Of a stretch of DNA of 64,000 nucleotides, positions 19,027-27,611 are shown in pieces (position 1 is the stretch's first letter; the number at the start of each line of letters is the position of its first letter). The stretch comes from Bacillota bacterium (lineage in GTDB: Bacteria > Bacillota > Clostridia > Christensenellales > SZUA-584): assembly GCA_023460085.1 (NCBI GenBank), contig JAEWRI010000022.1, positions 124,001-188,000 of the forward strand, written 5' to 3'. Below the pieces are notes generated by a model that was not told where the DNA came from, made no database searches, and saw only the letters and a program-made list of their open reading frames with translations. The position numbers were made by a program, and so were the translations under genes.

Positions 19027-20808
19027 TTATATCGTCTCTTCGGCGCGCGCCGACTCGTAAGCGGCACGCCGCTTTGTGTCATACTCTGGTATCGGCACAT
19101 CCCACCAGCCAAACGCACTGCCGCCGCTATAAGGGTAATCACGGCAAACATCCGCATGGATAAGATATGGCTTTCCGGATGACAGCGCCCGCTGCAGCGC
19201 AGCTGCGCACTCCTCTCGCTTCGATATGCGTTCCGCCGCGATACCGAACGCCTGCGCTGCTTTCACAAAATCGGGGGAGTACGGCGCTTCACCGCGTACA
19301 AAATCGTTGCCGAACACACCTTCCTTACCCAGCACATCCATCTGAAGATCCTTGATGGCCATCCATCCCGAATTGTCCGCCAGCACCACCACAACCGGAA
19401 TATTGTATTGTGCCATAGTGGAAAGCTCCTGTATCACCATCAGGAAATCCCCGTCTCCCAGCAGCGCCACCACCGGCCGATCCGGGCAGGCCAGCTTTGC
19501 ACCCAGCGCCGCCGGAAATGCCCAGCCCATTGTAGAGAAGCCGCCTGTTGTAAGGTTACAGCCGCGCTGTGCATAACAGTATTCCTGAAAGAGCTGCGCC
19601 TGCGTATTGCCTGACGAGGTGACGATTATCGTATCCTCCGGCAGATGCGTGTTGAGCTCGCCTATCAACTGCGATATGGTGACCTTTTCGGTTGCTGCAG
19701 CGCGAACATCCGCCAGCCTTTCCGCCCAATCAGCACGGCGCTGTGCAATTTCCGCAAGGTATTCCCGGCGCTCCGATGCTTTTCCGTATGCCTCGTGCAG
19801 TCTCTCCAGCGTGTCGGTCAAATCCGCGGCAATACCTACATCCGCGGCATAATTCTTTCCGATTTCTGCAGCGTCAATATCGATATGGATCAGTTTTGTA
19901 TCCGGGAAATTGAAGCTGACACCTTTGCGGTAAGAACAGGTGGTTTCATCCGCAAAGCGCGTGCCCACTGCGAGGATGACATCTGCACAGCGGCACAGCT
20001 CAAGGCCTATCGGCGTTCCCTTGGATCCGGTATGAAAACCGTATTGCGGGTGGGTCTCCCTCACCGTACCTTTTGCAGCCAGCGTGGTGATCACCGCCGC
20101 GCCCCACCGTTCGGCAAGCTTCTCAATTTGTTCGCCTGCCCGGGATCGCAGTGCGCCGCCCCCCGCAAGAATGACCGGACGCTTTGCCTGTTTCATCAAA
20201 GCGACTGCCTGCTCTATGGCATGCGAATCGGCACATGGGCGCGCTTCTGCCTGAGCCCCCTGCTGATACGGCTTTTCTTCGATTGCCGCACATTGCACAT
20301 CCATCGGCAGCATTACAGCGCAGGGCCCGCTTCTTCCATTCTGCATCTGCCCGAACGCACGACGCAGTATGCGCGGCAGCTGCTCTGCCGATTCGGCGCG
20401 CCACGTCCGCTTCGCAAGCGGCTCCAGTGCCTGGATGATGTTGCCATCCTGATAGCGCTCCACCTCCTGCAGCACGCCCACGCCTTTCATATGCACGTGT
20501 GTATCGCCGCAGAGCAGCAGAAAAGCCGATGAGTCCACGTAGGCCGTCGCCAGACCGATGCATGTGTTGAGCGTTCCCGGTCCAATAGACGAAAAACACG
20601 CCAGCGGTTCGCCGCGCATTCGAAAATACCCGTCCGCGATGGCGGCAGCCGCCTGTTCGTGTTTCACCTGAATATATCCTATATTACCCTTTTGCTTTCG
20701 TATGGCATCAAACAGCCCCATCACACCATGTCCCGGTATGCCAAGGATGTAAGGTACACGCTGGGAAATCAAATAATCGACGACGATCTCTCCGCCGGTG
20801 CGCTTCAT
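19027..20808 (-). CDS. Acetolactate-synthase-like ThDP-dependent enzyme
   Basis: A 593-residue protein with the three domains of the AHAS/benzoylformate-decarboxylase superfamily: an N-terminal pyrimidine domain (VKHEQAAAAIADGY with catalytic Glu, GPGTLNTCIGLATAY), a central FAD/nucleotide-like domain, and a C-terminal domain with GDGDF followed by an Asn (LADNSGW). I prefer ATG 20808 because GGAGGT lies 6 nt upstream; a GTG six bases earlier abuts the site. Relatives include acetolactate synthase, IolD and sulfoacetaldehyde acetyltransferase. First gene of the sugar operon. A housekeeping AHAS role is unlikely in this setting. Confidence 0.88.
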   Translation of the reverse strand: MKRTGGEIVVDYLISQRVPYILGIPGHGVMGLFDAIRKQKGNIGYIQVKHEQAAAAIADGYFRMRGEPLACFSSIGPGTLNTCIGLATAYVDSSAFLLLCGDTHVHMKGVGVLQEVERYQDGNIIQALEPLAKRTWRAESAEQLPRILRRAFGQMQNGRSGPCAVMLPMDVQCAAIEEKPYQQGAQAEARPCADSHAIEQAVALMKQAKRPVILAGGGALRSRAGEQIEKLAERWGAAVITTLAAKGTVRETHPQYGFHTGSKGTPIGLELCRCADVILAVGTRFADETTCSYRKGVSFNFPDTKLIHIDIDAAEIGKNYAADVGIAADLTDTLERLHEAYGKASERREYLAEIAQRRADWAERLADVRAAATEKVTISQLIGELNTHLPEDTIIVTSSGNTQAQLFQEYCYAQRGCNLTTGGFSTMGWAFPAALGAKLACPDRPVVALLGDGDFLMVIQELSTMAQYNIPVVVVLADNSGWMAIKDLQMDVLGKEGVFGNDFVRGEAPYSPDFVKAAQAFGIAAERISKREECAAALQRALSSGKPYLIHADVCRDYPYSGGSAFGWWDVPIPEYDTKRRAAYESARAEETI

Positions 20809-20854
20809 ATACACACCTCCGTATTTGTTTTTTTAAACTGATTGAATCCCATCG

Positions 20855-20910
20855 ATGATGATAAAATCATCATGATGCTTTTCCATCTGAAAGTCAATCG
20901 ATATCAGAAA
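20855..20910 (-). promoter_or_regulatory. Promoter and palindromic operator of the sugar operon
   Basis: Leftward TTGACT, 17-nt spacer, CATGAT lies about 65-90 bp before the ThDP-enzyme gene. An inverted repeat ATGATGAT-AAA-ATCATCAT (20855-20873) starts at the -10 and runs into the expected transcription start. That position suits a repressor, most simply the IclR protein of the operon. Confidence 0.5.
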
Positions 20911-20944
20911 CTTGGTTTCCTCCTCCGCAACCCCTTTTAATGCA

Positions 20945-20972
20945 CAAAAAAAGCGCCGCACAAGCGACGCTT
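20945..20972 (-). terminator. Intrinsic terminator of the dynamin/HerA operon
   Basis: Leftward GAAGCGTCGC, loop TTGT, GCGGCGCTT followed by TTTTTTTG: a GC-rich hairpin with one internal mismatch and a seven-base U-tract, just after the stop codon of the last gene of the ten-gene operon. Confidence 0.8.
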
Positions 20973-20983
20973 CCGATTCGATT

Positions 20984-21496
20984 TTACGCAGTCTGAGCCT
21001 TCATCCACCGGAAGAAATCCGGCGAAAGCGCCTCATAATAGGGCATGAGCCCTGCCGGCACCGTTTGCGCCATCAGCAGGCTGAACTCACGGAGTTGCTT
21101 CATCTGCGCTTCGTCCAGCGTTTCCGCGAAAGCAAAGGCGCGAACCGCTTCGCAGGCTTCCTCCATGCGCTTTAAAAGCTCGCCCTGCTCCCTCGCAGAT
21201 TTCGCGGAGGGCACGCTGTAATCCACCATCTGTTCGAGCGGATACTGCTTCGTGTCCATAAAGTCCCGAACGGCGCAATATTGAAACGAAAATACCCTGC
21301 CGTGCTCGGAGGAAATGCTGGCCCACGCGTAAGGACGCACTCTCTTCGTGTTGAACGTATTGGGATAAAAGAATACGCGCTCCGTACGCAATCCATTCTC
21401 CATGCACGGCACCGGCTGCGATACGGAATATCCGCCGCCTTCCAATGCGCGCACGCCCTTTGTCACTGCCGATTTGATATCCTGTAAACTTTTCAT
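20984..21496 (-). CDS. Unknown protein, last gene of dynamin/HerA operon
   Basis: A 170-residue soluble protein of no family I recognise. I start it at ATG 21496 because of the GAAGGGAGAATGAG site; the longer frame overlaps the previous gene. The N-terminus (KSLQDIKSAVTKGVRALEGG) looks helical, the middle is beta-rich with aromatics (YAWASISSEHGRVFSFQYC), and the C-terminal half is acidic and helical. No membrane segment or signal peptide. It lies 17 bp after the cysteine-peptidase gene and just before the operon terminator; it could be an immunity, adaptor or substrate protein, but nothing in the sequence decides this. Confidence 0.75.
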   Translation of the reverse strand: MKSLQDIKSAVTKGVRALEGGGYSVSQPVPCMENGLRTERVFFYPNTFNTKRVRPYAWASISSEHGRVFSFQYCAVRDFMDTKQYPLEQMVDYSVPSAKSAREQGELLKRMEEACEAVRAFAFAETLDEAQMKQLREFSLLMAQTVPAGLMPYYEALSPDFFRWMKAQTA

Positions 21497-21513
21497 CTCA
21501 TTCTCCCTTCCCG

Positions 21514-22245
21514 TCAAGCCGCGCGCGTGGCTTCGTCGGTTACGACCACGGAAGCCCCTGATATACTTGCATAGCATGCGTCCATCTCTTCCACGCTGAC
21601 ATAGCGGCAATTATCGCCATCCGCCCAGCGCCCGCTGTCGCAGATGTAGAACCCCGTTATCTCCCCTGTCTCGGCATCCCGAGCCGCGCTGGTAACCACA
21701 ATCTGATGGTTTGCGCTGCCGTCATTGATATAATTTGCGTCGTTCCACAAGTAACCGGCGTTAACGCCCATCGTCACGCATTGACCATTCTCCAGCGCCG
21801 CGGCGATATCCTCATATGTGCCGCCCGCCTCACCCGGATAATACGCCTGCGCGTCAATCCCGTAATGATCCAGCAGCGCGATAAGGTACTCGTCGTTGAC
21901 TCCGCCCCTGGCTTCCGGCGGCAGCATGGGATCGTTATTGCACCAGCCATTGTCGATGGCCGTCTGCACAACATCGTCTTCCGTCGCGTCGATTCCCGAA
22001 AGCTGCAGAATATTGGACACGCTGACCAGCCCGCAGTCGCTCTGATACCCGTATGCGTTGTCACCCTGCTGGTAATCGAGCAGCGGCGCCACCGAGAACG
22101 GATCGCTCGTGGCGACCGATTCCCCGTTTTCATCGATAACCGGCTCGTACTGTTCCAGATCATTGGCCAGCTGCTCCGGGTGCTGTTCTCCAAACGCTTC
22201 TTCGATTCCGTCTCTCACAAGTTCAACCAGGCCCGGGATCTCCAT
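21514..22245 (-). CDS. C39-like papain-fold cysteine peptidase
   Basis: A 243-residue protein with a papain-like (peptidase C39-like) domain. The catalytic Cys71 is in YQSDCGLVSV with Gln68 placed for the oxyanion hole, His180 in SANHQIVV and Asp203 in FYICDSGRW, the usual Cys-His-Asp order and spacing. The N-terminal 60 residues are acidic and contain no signal peptide, suggesting an intracellular processing enzyme. It lies 56 bp downstream of the HerA-like ATPase. The substrate may be encoded in the same operon. A catalytically altered relative appears to be encoded at 26982-27611. Confidence 0.8.
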   Translation of the reverse strand: MEIPGLVELVRDGIEEAFGEQHPEQLANDLEQYEPVIDENGESVATSDPFSVAPLLDYQQGDNAYGYQSDCGLVSVSNILQLSGIDATEDDVVQTAIDNGWCNNDPMLPPEARGGVNDEYLIALLDHYGIDAQAYYPGEAGGTYEDIAAALENGQCVTMGVNAGYLWNDANYINDGSANHQIVVTSAARDAETGEITGFYICDSGRWADGDNCRYVSVEEMDACYASISGASVVVTDEATRAA

Positions 22246-22301
22246 ACCGCTTCACTCCTTATGTTTGATATCGCCATTATAGCGCGTACTGCCGTCCCAT
22301 T

Positions 22302-25300
22302 TTAAGACTTCTCCTTTTTTGCCGCCAAAGCCGCATTTTTAGCGGTGTATGCGTACCACCGATAATAGAACGCACGGATTTGTTTATTGCCCGCTGCATA
22401 ATACATCAATACCAGGCTTTCCATCGCGCGCACCGCAGCGGCATCCGCCGCGGCATATGCCGCGATGGCGGCATCCGCCGTTTCATTCCAGGCGGCGATA
22501 TTATCCATCGGAGTTTTGATAATCTCTGCGCCTTTGATCACCAGGTTAACGAGCCTGCACTGCGTACCGAAATCGTTCCACTCCTCAAGCACCGCGCTTT
22601 CACCGTATCGTTTGAGTACTGAAGCCAGCGCCGCGTCCTCCGGACTTCCGCTGGCAGAAAGAATATCCTGGCTGGCTTCCCGTATTTCCGTTGGAATTAT
22701 CTCCGCCTTGGTGCGGTTGCAGAGCAGCACCTCCAGCGCTGTACCGCGCGCCCGCCGCAGGGTCTCACCGCTCGCCGCAGGCCGGTCATATACAAAAGGC
22801 GCGTATTTTTCCGGGGGATAATACTCTGCCATACAAAGCACCGGCGAAAGCCAATTTCCCTGATGAAACACCGCGACGCCGGTATCCAAGCGCGCAATCT
22901 CCCCAATCTGCTCCACACTCAAGCCCATCGCCTTGCCTACAGCGCGCCGGTCGTCCTCATCCGGCAGCTTGAACACCACTTTCGTATTGGTATTGCGGAT
23001 TACGGAGCGATCCATAACCGACGGAGACTGATCCGCTATGATAAAACTCTCGCCGTAGGTGCGCATCTCCGCGATGGCGTTGGTAAGTATCTCCACGGAC
23101 ATACCCTGAAGGTTTGCGCTTTCCATGGACTGCGCGCCGCTCACAGCTTTCAGCAGATGGTGCGCTTCCTCCAGAAGCGTAACATGGCGCAGACGGCTGT
23201 TGATCTCCTCGCAGCGTGTCACGCGATGCTCCTGCAGACGGATGATGAGCATGCCCATGATAAGCGACTTGGTCTCGGATGAGCCCAGACGGCTGATATC
23301 GATGATGGCGTTGCTGTCGAACAGCGCTTCATCCGACACCTCAGTGCGGCAGAACAGCTGTCCGCAGATACCGTTCGCCATCGACTTCACGCGCGTCACC
23401 AAAGCGCCGATATAGTTACCCTGAACCTCCGCCGAAAACTCCGTCTGTTTGAGAACACGTGGCAGCGTATCGGCCAGCGTCGCAAACGTCGGGAAGCGCT
23501 CCGTCGGGTACCGGCAGATGCTCTCGTCCAGATCCCACCCGCATTCGCGGTACGAAAGCTCTATGGCCTCCTTCAGAAATTCCGGCATCGCCGCGTACAT
23601 CGGCCAGCTCGCGTTGAATACGCCCAGCAGCCGGTCGATATGCTCCAGCACGTGAATGCCCTTCGGGAAGGCAAACGGGTTGATGCCGAGCAGCGGAGAT
23701 ACCGCCTTGTTTGTGCCATACACGCGCACGTCTTCCCGTCCGCCGAATACGCGCGCATATTCGCCCTTAGCCGGTTCAATTACGAGAAACTTAATCCCGT
23801 TTTCCAGCAGGCGATTGAGCAGTACGTAGCACATATTGGATTTGCCTGATCCGGTGGTGCCCGTGATAAACATGTGTTTGCTGAGTTCATCGAGCGAAAG
23901 CTCCACCTCGAAGTCTTCTGTGTTGCCCATGTGCACGATACGGCCCACTTTGACGCCTGTCTGCACTGCGTCGTTCTTCTTGATGATGTCCCTCGCAAAC
24001 TCTGCGTGGGTATCCACCATCATGCCGGGCAGCGCCTTGCGGGGCCATGCCACGTGCACCGACATCTCCTGCGCGGTGGACAACGTGGCGGGCGTCACCT
24101 GCGGCAGCTCAAACCCGCCGCCGGAGAACGAAAACGCGGGATGCAGCATACGCTTTAAATATTCGGTCAGCGTGGAAACCGTCTGCGGTTCGTTCCATAC
24201 GTTGATATATGATATGTTGGCGTCCGGTGAATACCCGGTGAGCAGCGATCGGTATATGCTTGCGCACATGCGGGCTGTGGCATTGTCCGCCGCGAGGATA
24301 TACGCCGCACATTGGTACGCGCCGCCGCCCTCGCAGAGCTTGATTCTATCCAGCTGTACATCGATGGCCTTGAGGATATTGCCGATAGCCTTGTTTTCGT
24401 AATGATACTGCACCGTAGAGCCTTTGGTCTGTGCGCTGCCTTCCGTGGTGCTGTTGGAACGTGCCGTGCTGTCGCTGGTGCCTCTGGAATCGCTCATTCC
24501 CTCCGATTCGCTCGTATCGTCGTGCGATGACGTGGTGCGGGATACGTTCGATTTTCCGCCCGCGAGCGTCTGATACGTTTTGGAAACATTGTTGCCAAAC
24601 GTGCTGACCACCAGCGGCCCAAAATTACCGATGCCCGGCAGAAACGCCGAACCCACCATGCCTGCCAGCGTTGCCGCTGTAATGAGTACTTCCGCCTTTT
24701 TGTTCTTGTCGGTATGCTCCTCTTTGGAGGTGGAATCGCTCGAAGAGGTACCGGTGCTGCGGGAACGGTTTGTGGTGGTGCCCGTAGTCAGCGACACCGA
24801 CTGGGTTACCGTATCCCCCAGCGTTTTGGAGAAATTCAGCGTATCCGTCTCCGACAGCGACTGCTGAGATTTGTAGAACGGGGTGAGCTGGGTGTATAGT
24901 GTTTCATAGCCGCTCCGCATGCGCGCCAGCGTCTCATGCGCCACGGAGGACGCCAGCACCACCAATGCGAACGGCTGTCCGCGCATGCCGTCCACCAGCT
25001 TTTCGATGCCCTGCAGATACACACCCCCCGCGTTATCCGCGCGCACGGAGGCCATACTGGAAACTGAAGCTACTGCCACCTCTCCGCTGTCAAACAGCGT
25101 ATCCAGCAGCTTCTCGTTGTGCCTTGTAAATAGCTGCTCCGATTTACAGCCCGGAAAATGACCATCCACCGCGTGGCGCATCGTCTCAAACGCGTTGGTA
25201 AGCACCTGTGTATCCGTGCAGGCTGTGCCCATATACACGTCCGTCTTCACGCCATCGTGATGTACAATGAACACAGCGCTGCAGTCCACCGCGGAAACCG

Positions 25301-25583
25301 CACTGAAAACGCCGGACAGCTTGCTCAGCACATCCTCCCGGGAATCATAATTCAACGTAGAGAAATGAAGCAGGCGCACCCGGTCACGAGGCTCCGCTGC
25401 AGCCAGCTCCTGCCGGGGCAGCGGTACTATCTGCGCATTCTCCAGTTGAGAAAGATACTGCATACGCACAAAGATATCCGCCATCCCGAGTGATTCCATC
25501 ATACGCTGCTGAGATGGCGCAATGCGATTGTTGTTCTCCGTCACAGCCCTGCTCTTATACACATCGATTTCGTTGTCTTGCAT
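22302..25583 (-). CDS. HerA/FtsK-like ATPase with Ser/Thr-rich inserts (DUF87-type)
   Basis: A 1,093-residue ATPase. ATG 25583 is chosen for GGAGGG 5 nt upstream. The C-terminal half has the HerA/VirB4-like core: Walker A GTTGSGKSN near residue 572, a VIEPAKGEYA segment after it, Walker B VTLLEEAHHLL near 800, and IIADQSPSVMD as the arginine-finger/sensor region. The N-terminal half (about 1-260) is a separate alpha/beta domain. Between them are two low-complexity Ser/Thr/Asp stretches (about 265-290 and 340-390) flanking a hydrophobic stretch with GMVGSAFLPGIGNFGPL. This could be a membrane-inserting hairpin in a hexameric translocase. Substrate (DNA or protein) unknown. Confidence 0.88.
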   Translation of the reverse strand: MQDNEIDVYKSRAVTENNNRIAPSQQRMMESLGMADIFVRMQYLSQLENAQIVPLPRQELAAAEPRDRVRLLHFSTLNYDSREDVLSKLSGVFSAVSAVDCSAVFIVHHDGVKTDVYMGTACTDTQVLTNAFETMRHAVDGHFPGCKSEQLFTRHNEKLLDTLFDSGEVAVASVSSMASVRADNAGGVYLQGIEKLVDGMRGQPFALVVLASSVAHETLARMRSGYETLYTQLTPFYKSQQSLSETDTLNFSKTLGDTVTQSVSLTTGTTTNRSRSTGTSSSDSTSKEEHTDKNKKAEVLITAATLAGMVGSAFLPGIGNFGPLVVSTFGNNVSKTYQTLAGGKSNVSRTTSSHDDTSESEGMSDSRGTSDSTARSNSTTEGSAQTKGSTVQYHYENKAIGNILKAIDVQLDRIKLCEGGGAYQCAAYILAADNATARMCASIYRSLLTGYSPDANISYINVWNEPQTVSTLTEYLKRMLHPAFSFSGGGFELPQVTPATLSTAQEMSVHVAWPRKALPGMMVDTHAEFARDIIKKNDAVQTGVKVGRIVHMGNTEDFEVELSLDELSKHMFITGTTGSGKSNMCYVLLNRLLENGIKFLVIEPAKGEYARVFGGREDVRVYGTNKAVSPLLGINPFAFPKGIHVLEHIDRLLGVFNASWPMYAAMPEFLKEAIELSYRECGWDLDESICRYPTERFPTFATLADTLPRVLKQTEFSAEVQGNYIGALVTRVKSMANGICGQLFCRTEVSDEALFDSNAIIDISRLGSSETKSLIMGMLIIRLQEHRVTRCEEINSRLRHVTLLEEAHHLLKAVSGAQSMESANLQGMSVEILTNAIAEMRTYGESFIIADQSPSVMDRSVIRNTNTKVVFKLPDEDDRRAVGKAMGLSVEQIGEIARLDTGVAVFHQGNWLSPVLCMAEYYPPEKYAPFVYDRPAASGETLRRARGTALEVLLCNRTKAEIIPTEIREASQDILSASGSPEDAALASVLKRYGESAVLEEWNDFGTQCRLVNLVIKGAEIIKTPMDNIAAWNETADAAIAAYAAADAAAVRAMESLVLMYYAAGNKQIRAFYYRWYAYTAKNAALAAKKEKS

Positions 25584-25594
25584 GTTGCCCTCCC

Positions 25595-26548
25595 TTAAAG
25601 CAGGCTTTCCTGCAAATCCCAGATTTGATCGCATATCTGAAAGATATACGAGTCTTCATACCGGCTCTTGAGCTGGCCTGCGGCTTTCGCCATCTCTTCT
25701 ACAACCCCGACTGCCTGTGACGGAAGATATACTTCGCTGACGTAACGGTCAAACGCCTGCAAAATGCCTTCGGCATCTGCCGCTATCGCACAATCGGCGC
25801 AGAGCCTGAGCGGAATATCCAGCTGTTCCATGAGCGCCGAACACTTTGTCCGGTTCGCGTCCGTCCCGTCACCCACCAGGCACAATAATATGAATAAATC
25901 CCCCGCGTCCCGCTCCGTTTCCATGGCCGACTGCAAATCGTCCTGCAAATCGCGTGGCAGCCTGGATGCATCCAATACAACAACGGATATTCCCCGCCGA
26001 TTCAAGGCTGCGCCTCGTTCCTTCAGAGATACGTCAAGGTCCTCAGGCATTCCAGCCATATCATGCAACGCTGTTGGGAATACGCTCATCCTGTCGCGGA
26101 GTTTTTTCAGTCCCTCGTACCCGTCGCCATCCAGGCGCTGTACAACCGTATCGATAAAATCATCCAGCACAGCACGGATATTCTTCACCATTCCCCTGGG
26201 AGATTCCGGCAGGACATGACTTACCTGTGCGGAGGTCTCCATGCCGCGGCGCGCCAGCGATTCCTGCTGCGCCGCCATCACCTCGCGCAGCGTCTGAAAA
26301 TCCCTTTCCCGCCCATGAAATGTAATGACAAAGGTATCGTCGTTCAGTTCGCGCACAAGCTCCGGAAGTATCCCCTGCCATTTCTGAAAACCCCGGCTGT
26401 AAGGATAAAGCCACTCATAGAAGTTTTTTCTGACAACGAAAGCGGTTAATCGGTTTTCGTTGCTCTCTACATTCATGCCGTCGATGACGAGGCGCGTCAG
26501 CTGTCCTTCTCTCCGGAAGGGGCTTACGGTGATCTCTATCCGCTTCAT
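25595..26548 (-). CDS. Unknown protein of dynamin/HerA operon
   Basis: A 317-residue soluble protein with an alpha/beta pattern: beta strands such as VFPTALHDMAGM, ISVVVLDASRLP and DLFILLCLVGDGTD alternate with helices. GISVVVLDASRLPRDL recalls a nucleotide-binding or vWA-type strand followed by Asp, but no complete MIDAS or P-loop is visible. The N-terminal strand-rich part (RIEITVSPF, LTRLVIDGMNV) may be a separate domain. Starts with a 4-bp ATGA overlap on the previous gene and ends 11 bp before the HerA ATPase start, so a physical partnership with the ATPase is a reasonable guess. Confidence 0.78.
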   Translation of the reverse strand: MKRIEITVSPFRREGQLTRLVIDGMNVESNENRLTAFVVRKNFYEWLYPYSRGFQKWQGILPELVRELNDDTFVITFHGRERDFQTLREVMAAQQESLARRGMETSAQVSHVLPESPRGMVKNIRAVLDDFIDTVVQRLDGDGYEGLKKLRDRMSVFPTALHDMAGMPEDLDVSLKERGAALNRRGISVVVLDASRLPRDLQDDLQSAMETERDAGDLFILLCLVGDGTDANRTKCSALMEQLDIPLRLCADCAIAADAEGILQAFDRYVSEVYLPSQAVGVVEEMAKAAGQLKSRYEDSYIFQICDQIWDLQESLL

Positions 26549-26985
26549 TTCAGTCCCGCCTTTTCAGGGATTATACTCTGGTAGAATTGCCGGGTTCCCG
26601 GGGGCAGCATGTCCAGCAGCTGCAGCTGCAGCAATTCGCATTGCGCCGCATCCGCCGAATCCCAGGCCGCCAGACGGGAATAATAGTTGTCCATTCGCTG
26701 CGCATCTCCGGAATACAGCGGCGTATCGCTCCCTGTTTCGCTCTGCAGCCACTGGGCAGCGCTGTATGCCAGAATCCGTGTGCCGCCAAACGGTACGCCG
26801 ACCATGCCGCAGGGACGATATCCGCCGTCCGGCAGCGGTTCGAAGAAAGGCAGCAGCAGCGCACGGTCTCCGCTCTTTATTACAGGGATAGGATATCCCA
26901 TCACGGCAGCGGAAGGAAGCAGCAGGCATATCATGCGGGAATACCGGAGATCGTGAAGCCAGTTAAAAAACTCTTCGGTTTTCAC
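26545..26985 (-). CDS. Unknown small protein of dynamin/HerA operon
   Basis: A 146-residue protein. The GTG at 26985 is the likely start: it overlaps the preceding stop as GTGA and has GGAGGT 6 nt upstream, whereas the ATG at 27006 lies before that site. Hydrophobic strands (RMICLLLPSAAVMGYPIPVI) and a conserved-looking GMVGVPFGGTRILAYS suggest a small globular beta-rich domain, and the tail is helical. No recognised family. Tight 4-bp overlaps on both sides bind it to the neighbouring genes. Confidence 0.72.
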   Translation of the reverse strand: MKTEEFFNWLHDLRYSRMICLLLPSAAVMGYPIPVIKSGDRALLLPFFEPLPDGGYRPCGMVGVPFGGTRILAYSAAQWLQSETGSDTPLYSGDAQRMDNYYSRLAAWDSADAAQCELLQLQLLDMLPPGTRQFYQSIIPEKAGLK

Positions 26986-27611
26986 TTGTACACCTCCAGT
27001 ATCCATCCGTTCTGCGAGATCATCGCAACCGCGTCCTTATTGAGCGATATCCATTGCCCGCCCTCCATGGAATGATCCGATACCACAACCCCTTCTCTGT
27101 CGGCGGCAACCACTTGGACCGTGTGCAGCCCGGGGACCTCATAACCGGAATCATCCGGCTGCGCCGTCACCTGCCGCCAGAGCTGGTCGGGTACATAAGC
27201 CATCACCGATCCGTCGGCTCGCAGGCAGGCGGCGATGTTGGCCTCCGAAAAACGGGAAACCTGCACGTAGCATTCCTTTTCCAGCAGCTCCACAGCGTCC
27301 AGCATACCCGGCGCGGTATTCAAGCCTTCTGCCCACGCAAAGCCCGTCTGCTCAGTCATCACATCGCGCAGTGTCATGGATGCTGCCTCCGCCTGGCTTT
27401 CGGTAAACCGCCATGCCTCCGGCTGAATATCTGCCACGTCCTTCGGATCAAACCCTTCCATGGTCACGCGCAACACTTCCGGTTCTCCGGTTTCATTAAC
27501 TCTCAGCACCTCAGAAGCAAACCGCGCTTTTTCTGAAACCTCATTTTGAATTCCGTCACGCGGCTCGAAACCCTTGCCCGGAATTTCATCAAACGGCGGC
27601 ACGGTCGTCAC
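26982..27611 (-). CDS. Probable catalytically altered C39-like protein
   Basis: A 209-residue acidic protein. Its C-terminal half follows the pattern of the C39-like peptidase at 21514-22245: GLHTVQVVAAD (His163), EGVVVSDHS (Asp179), and a preceding VMAYV strand. The segment where the nucleophile should lie reads SQAEAAS, with Ala76 three residues after Gln73 in place of Cys. This suggests a pseudo-peptidase that may bind rather than cut a substrate, or regulate the active enzyme. The similarity is by eye only. It overlaps the LytTR gene by 23 bp. Confidence 0.65.
   Translation of the reverse strand: MTTVPPFDEIPGKGFEPRDGIQNEVSEKARFASEVLRVNETGEPEVLRVTMEGFDPKDVADIQPEAWRFTESQAEAASMTLRDVMTEQTGFAWAEGLNTAPGMLDAVELLEKECYVQVSRFSEANIAACLRADGSVMAYVPDQLWRQVTAQPDDSGYEVPGLHTVQVVAADREGVVVSDHSMEGGQWISLNKDAVAMISQNGWILEVYK

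Noticed and set aside
13091..20808. Sulfoquinovose transketolase pathway
   Set aside because: Split transketolase and RpiB-like isomerase fit, but the aldose-ketose isomerase and sulfolactaldehyde-handling genes are not present, so the name is not supported.
19027..20808. Housekeeping acetolactate synthase IlvB
   Set aside because: No small subunit or other ilv genes nearby, and it leads a sugar-catabolic operon.
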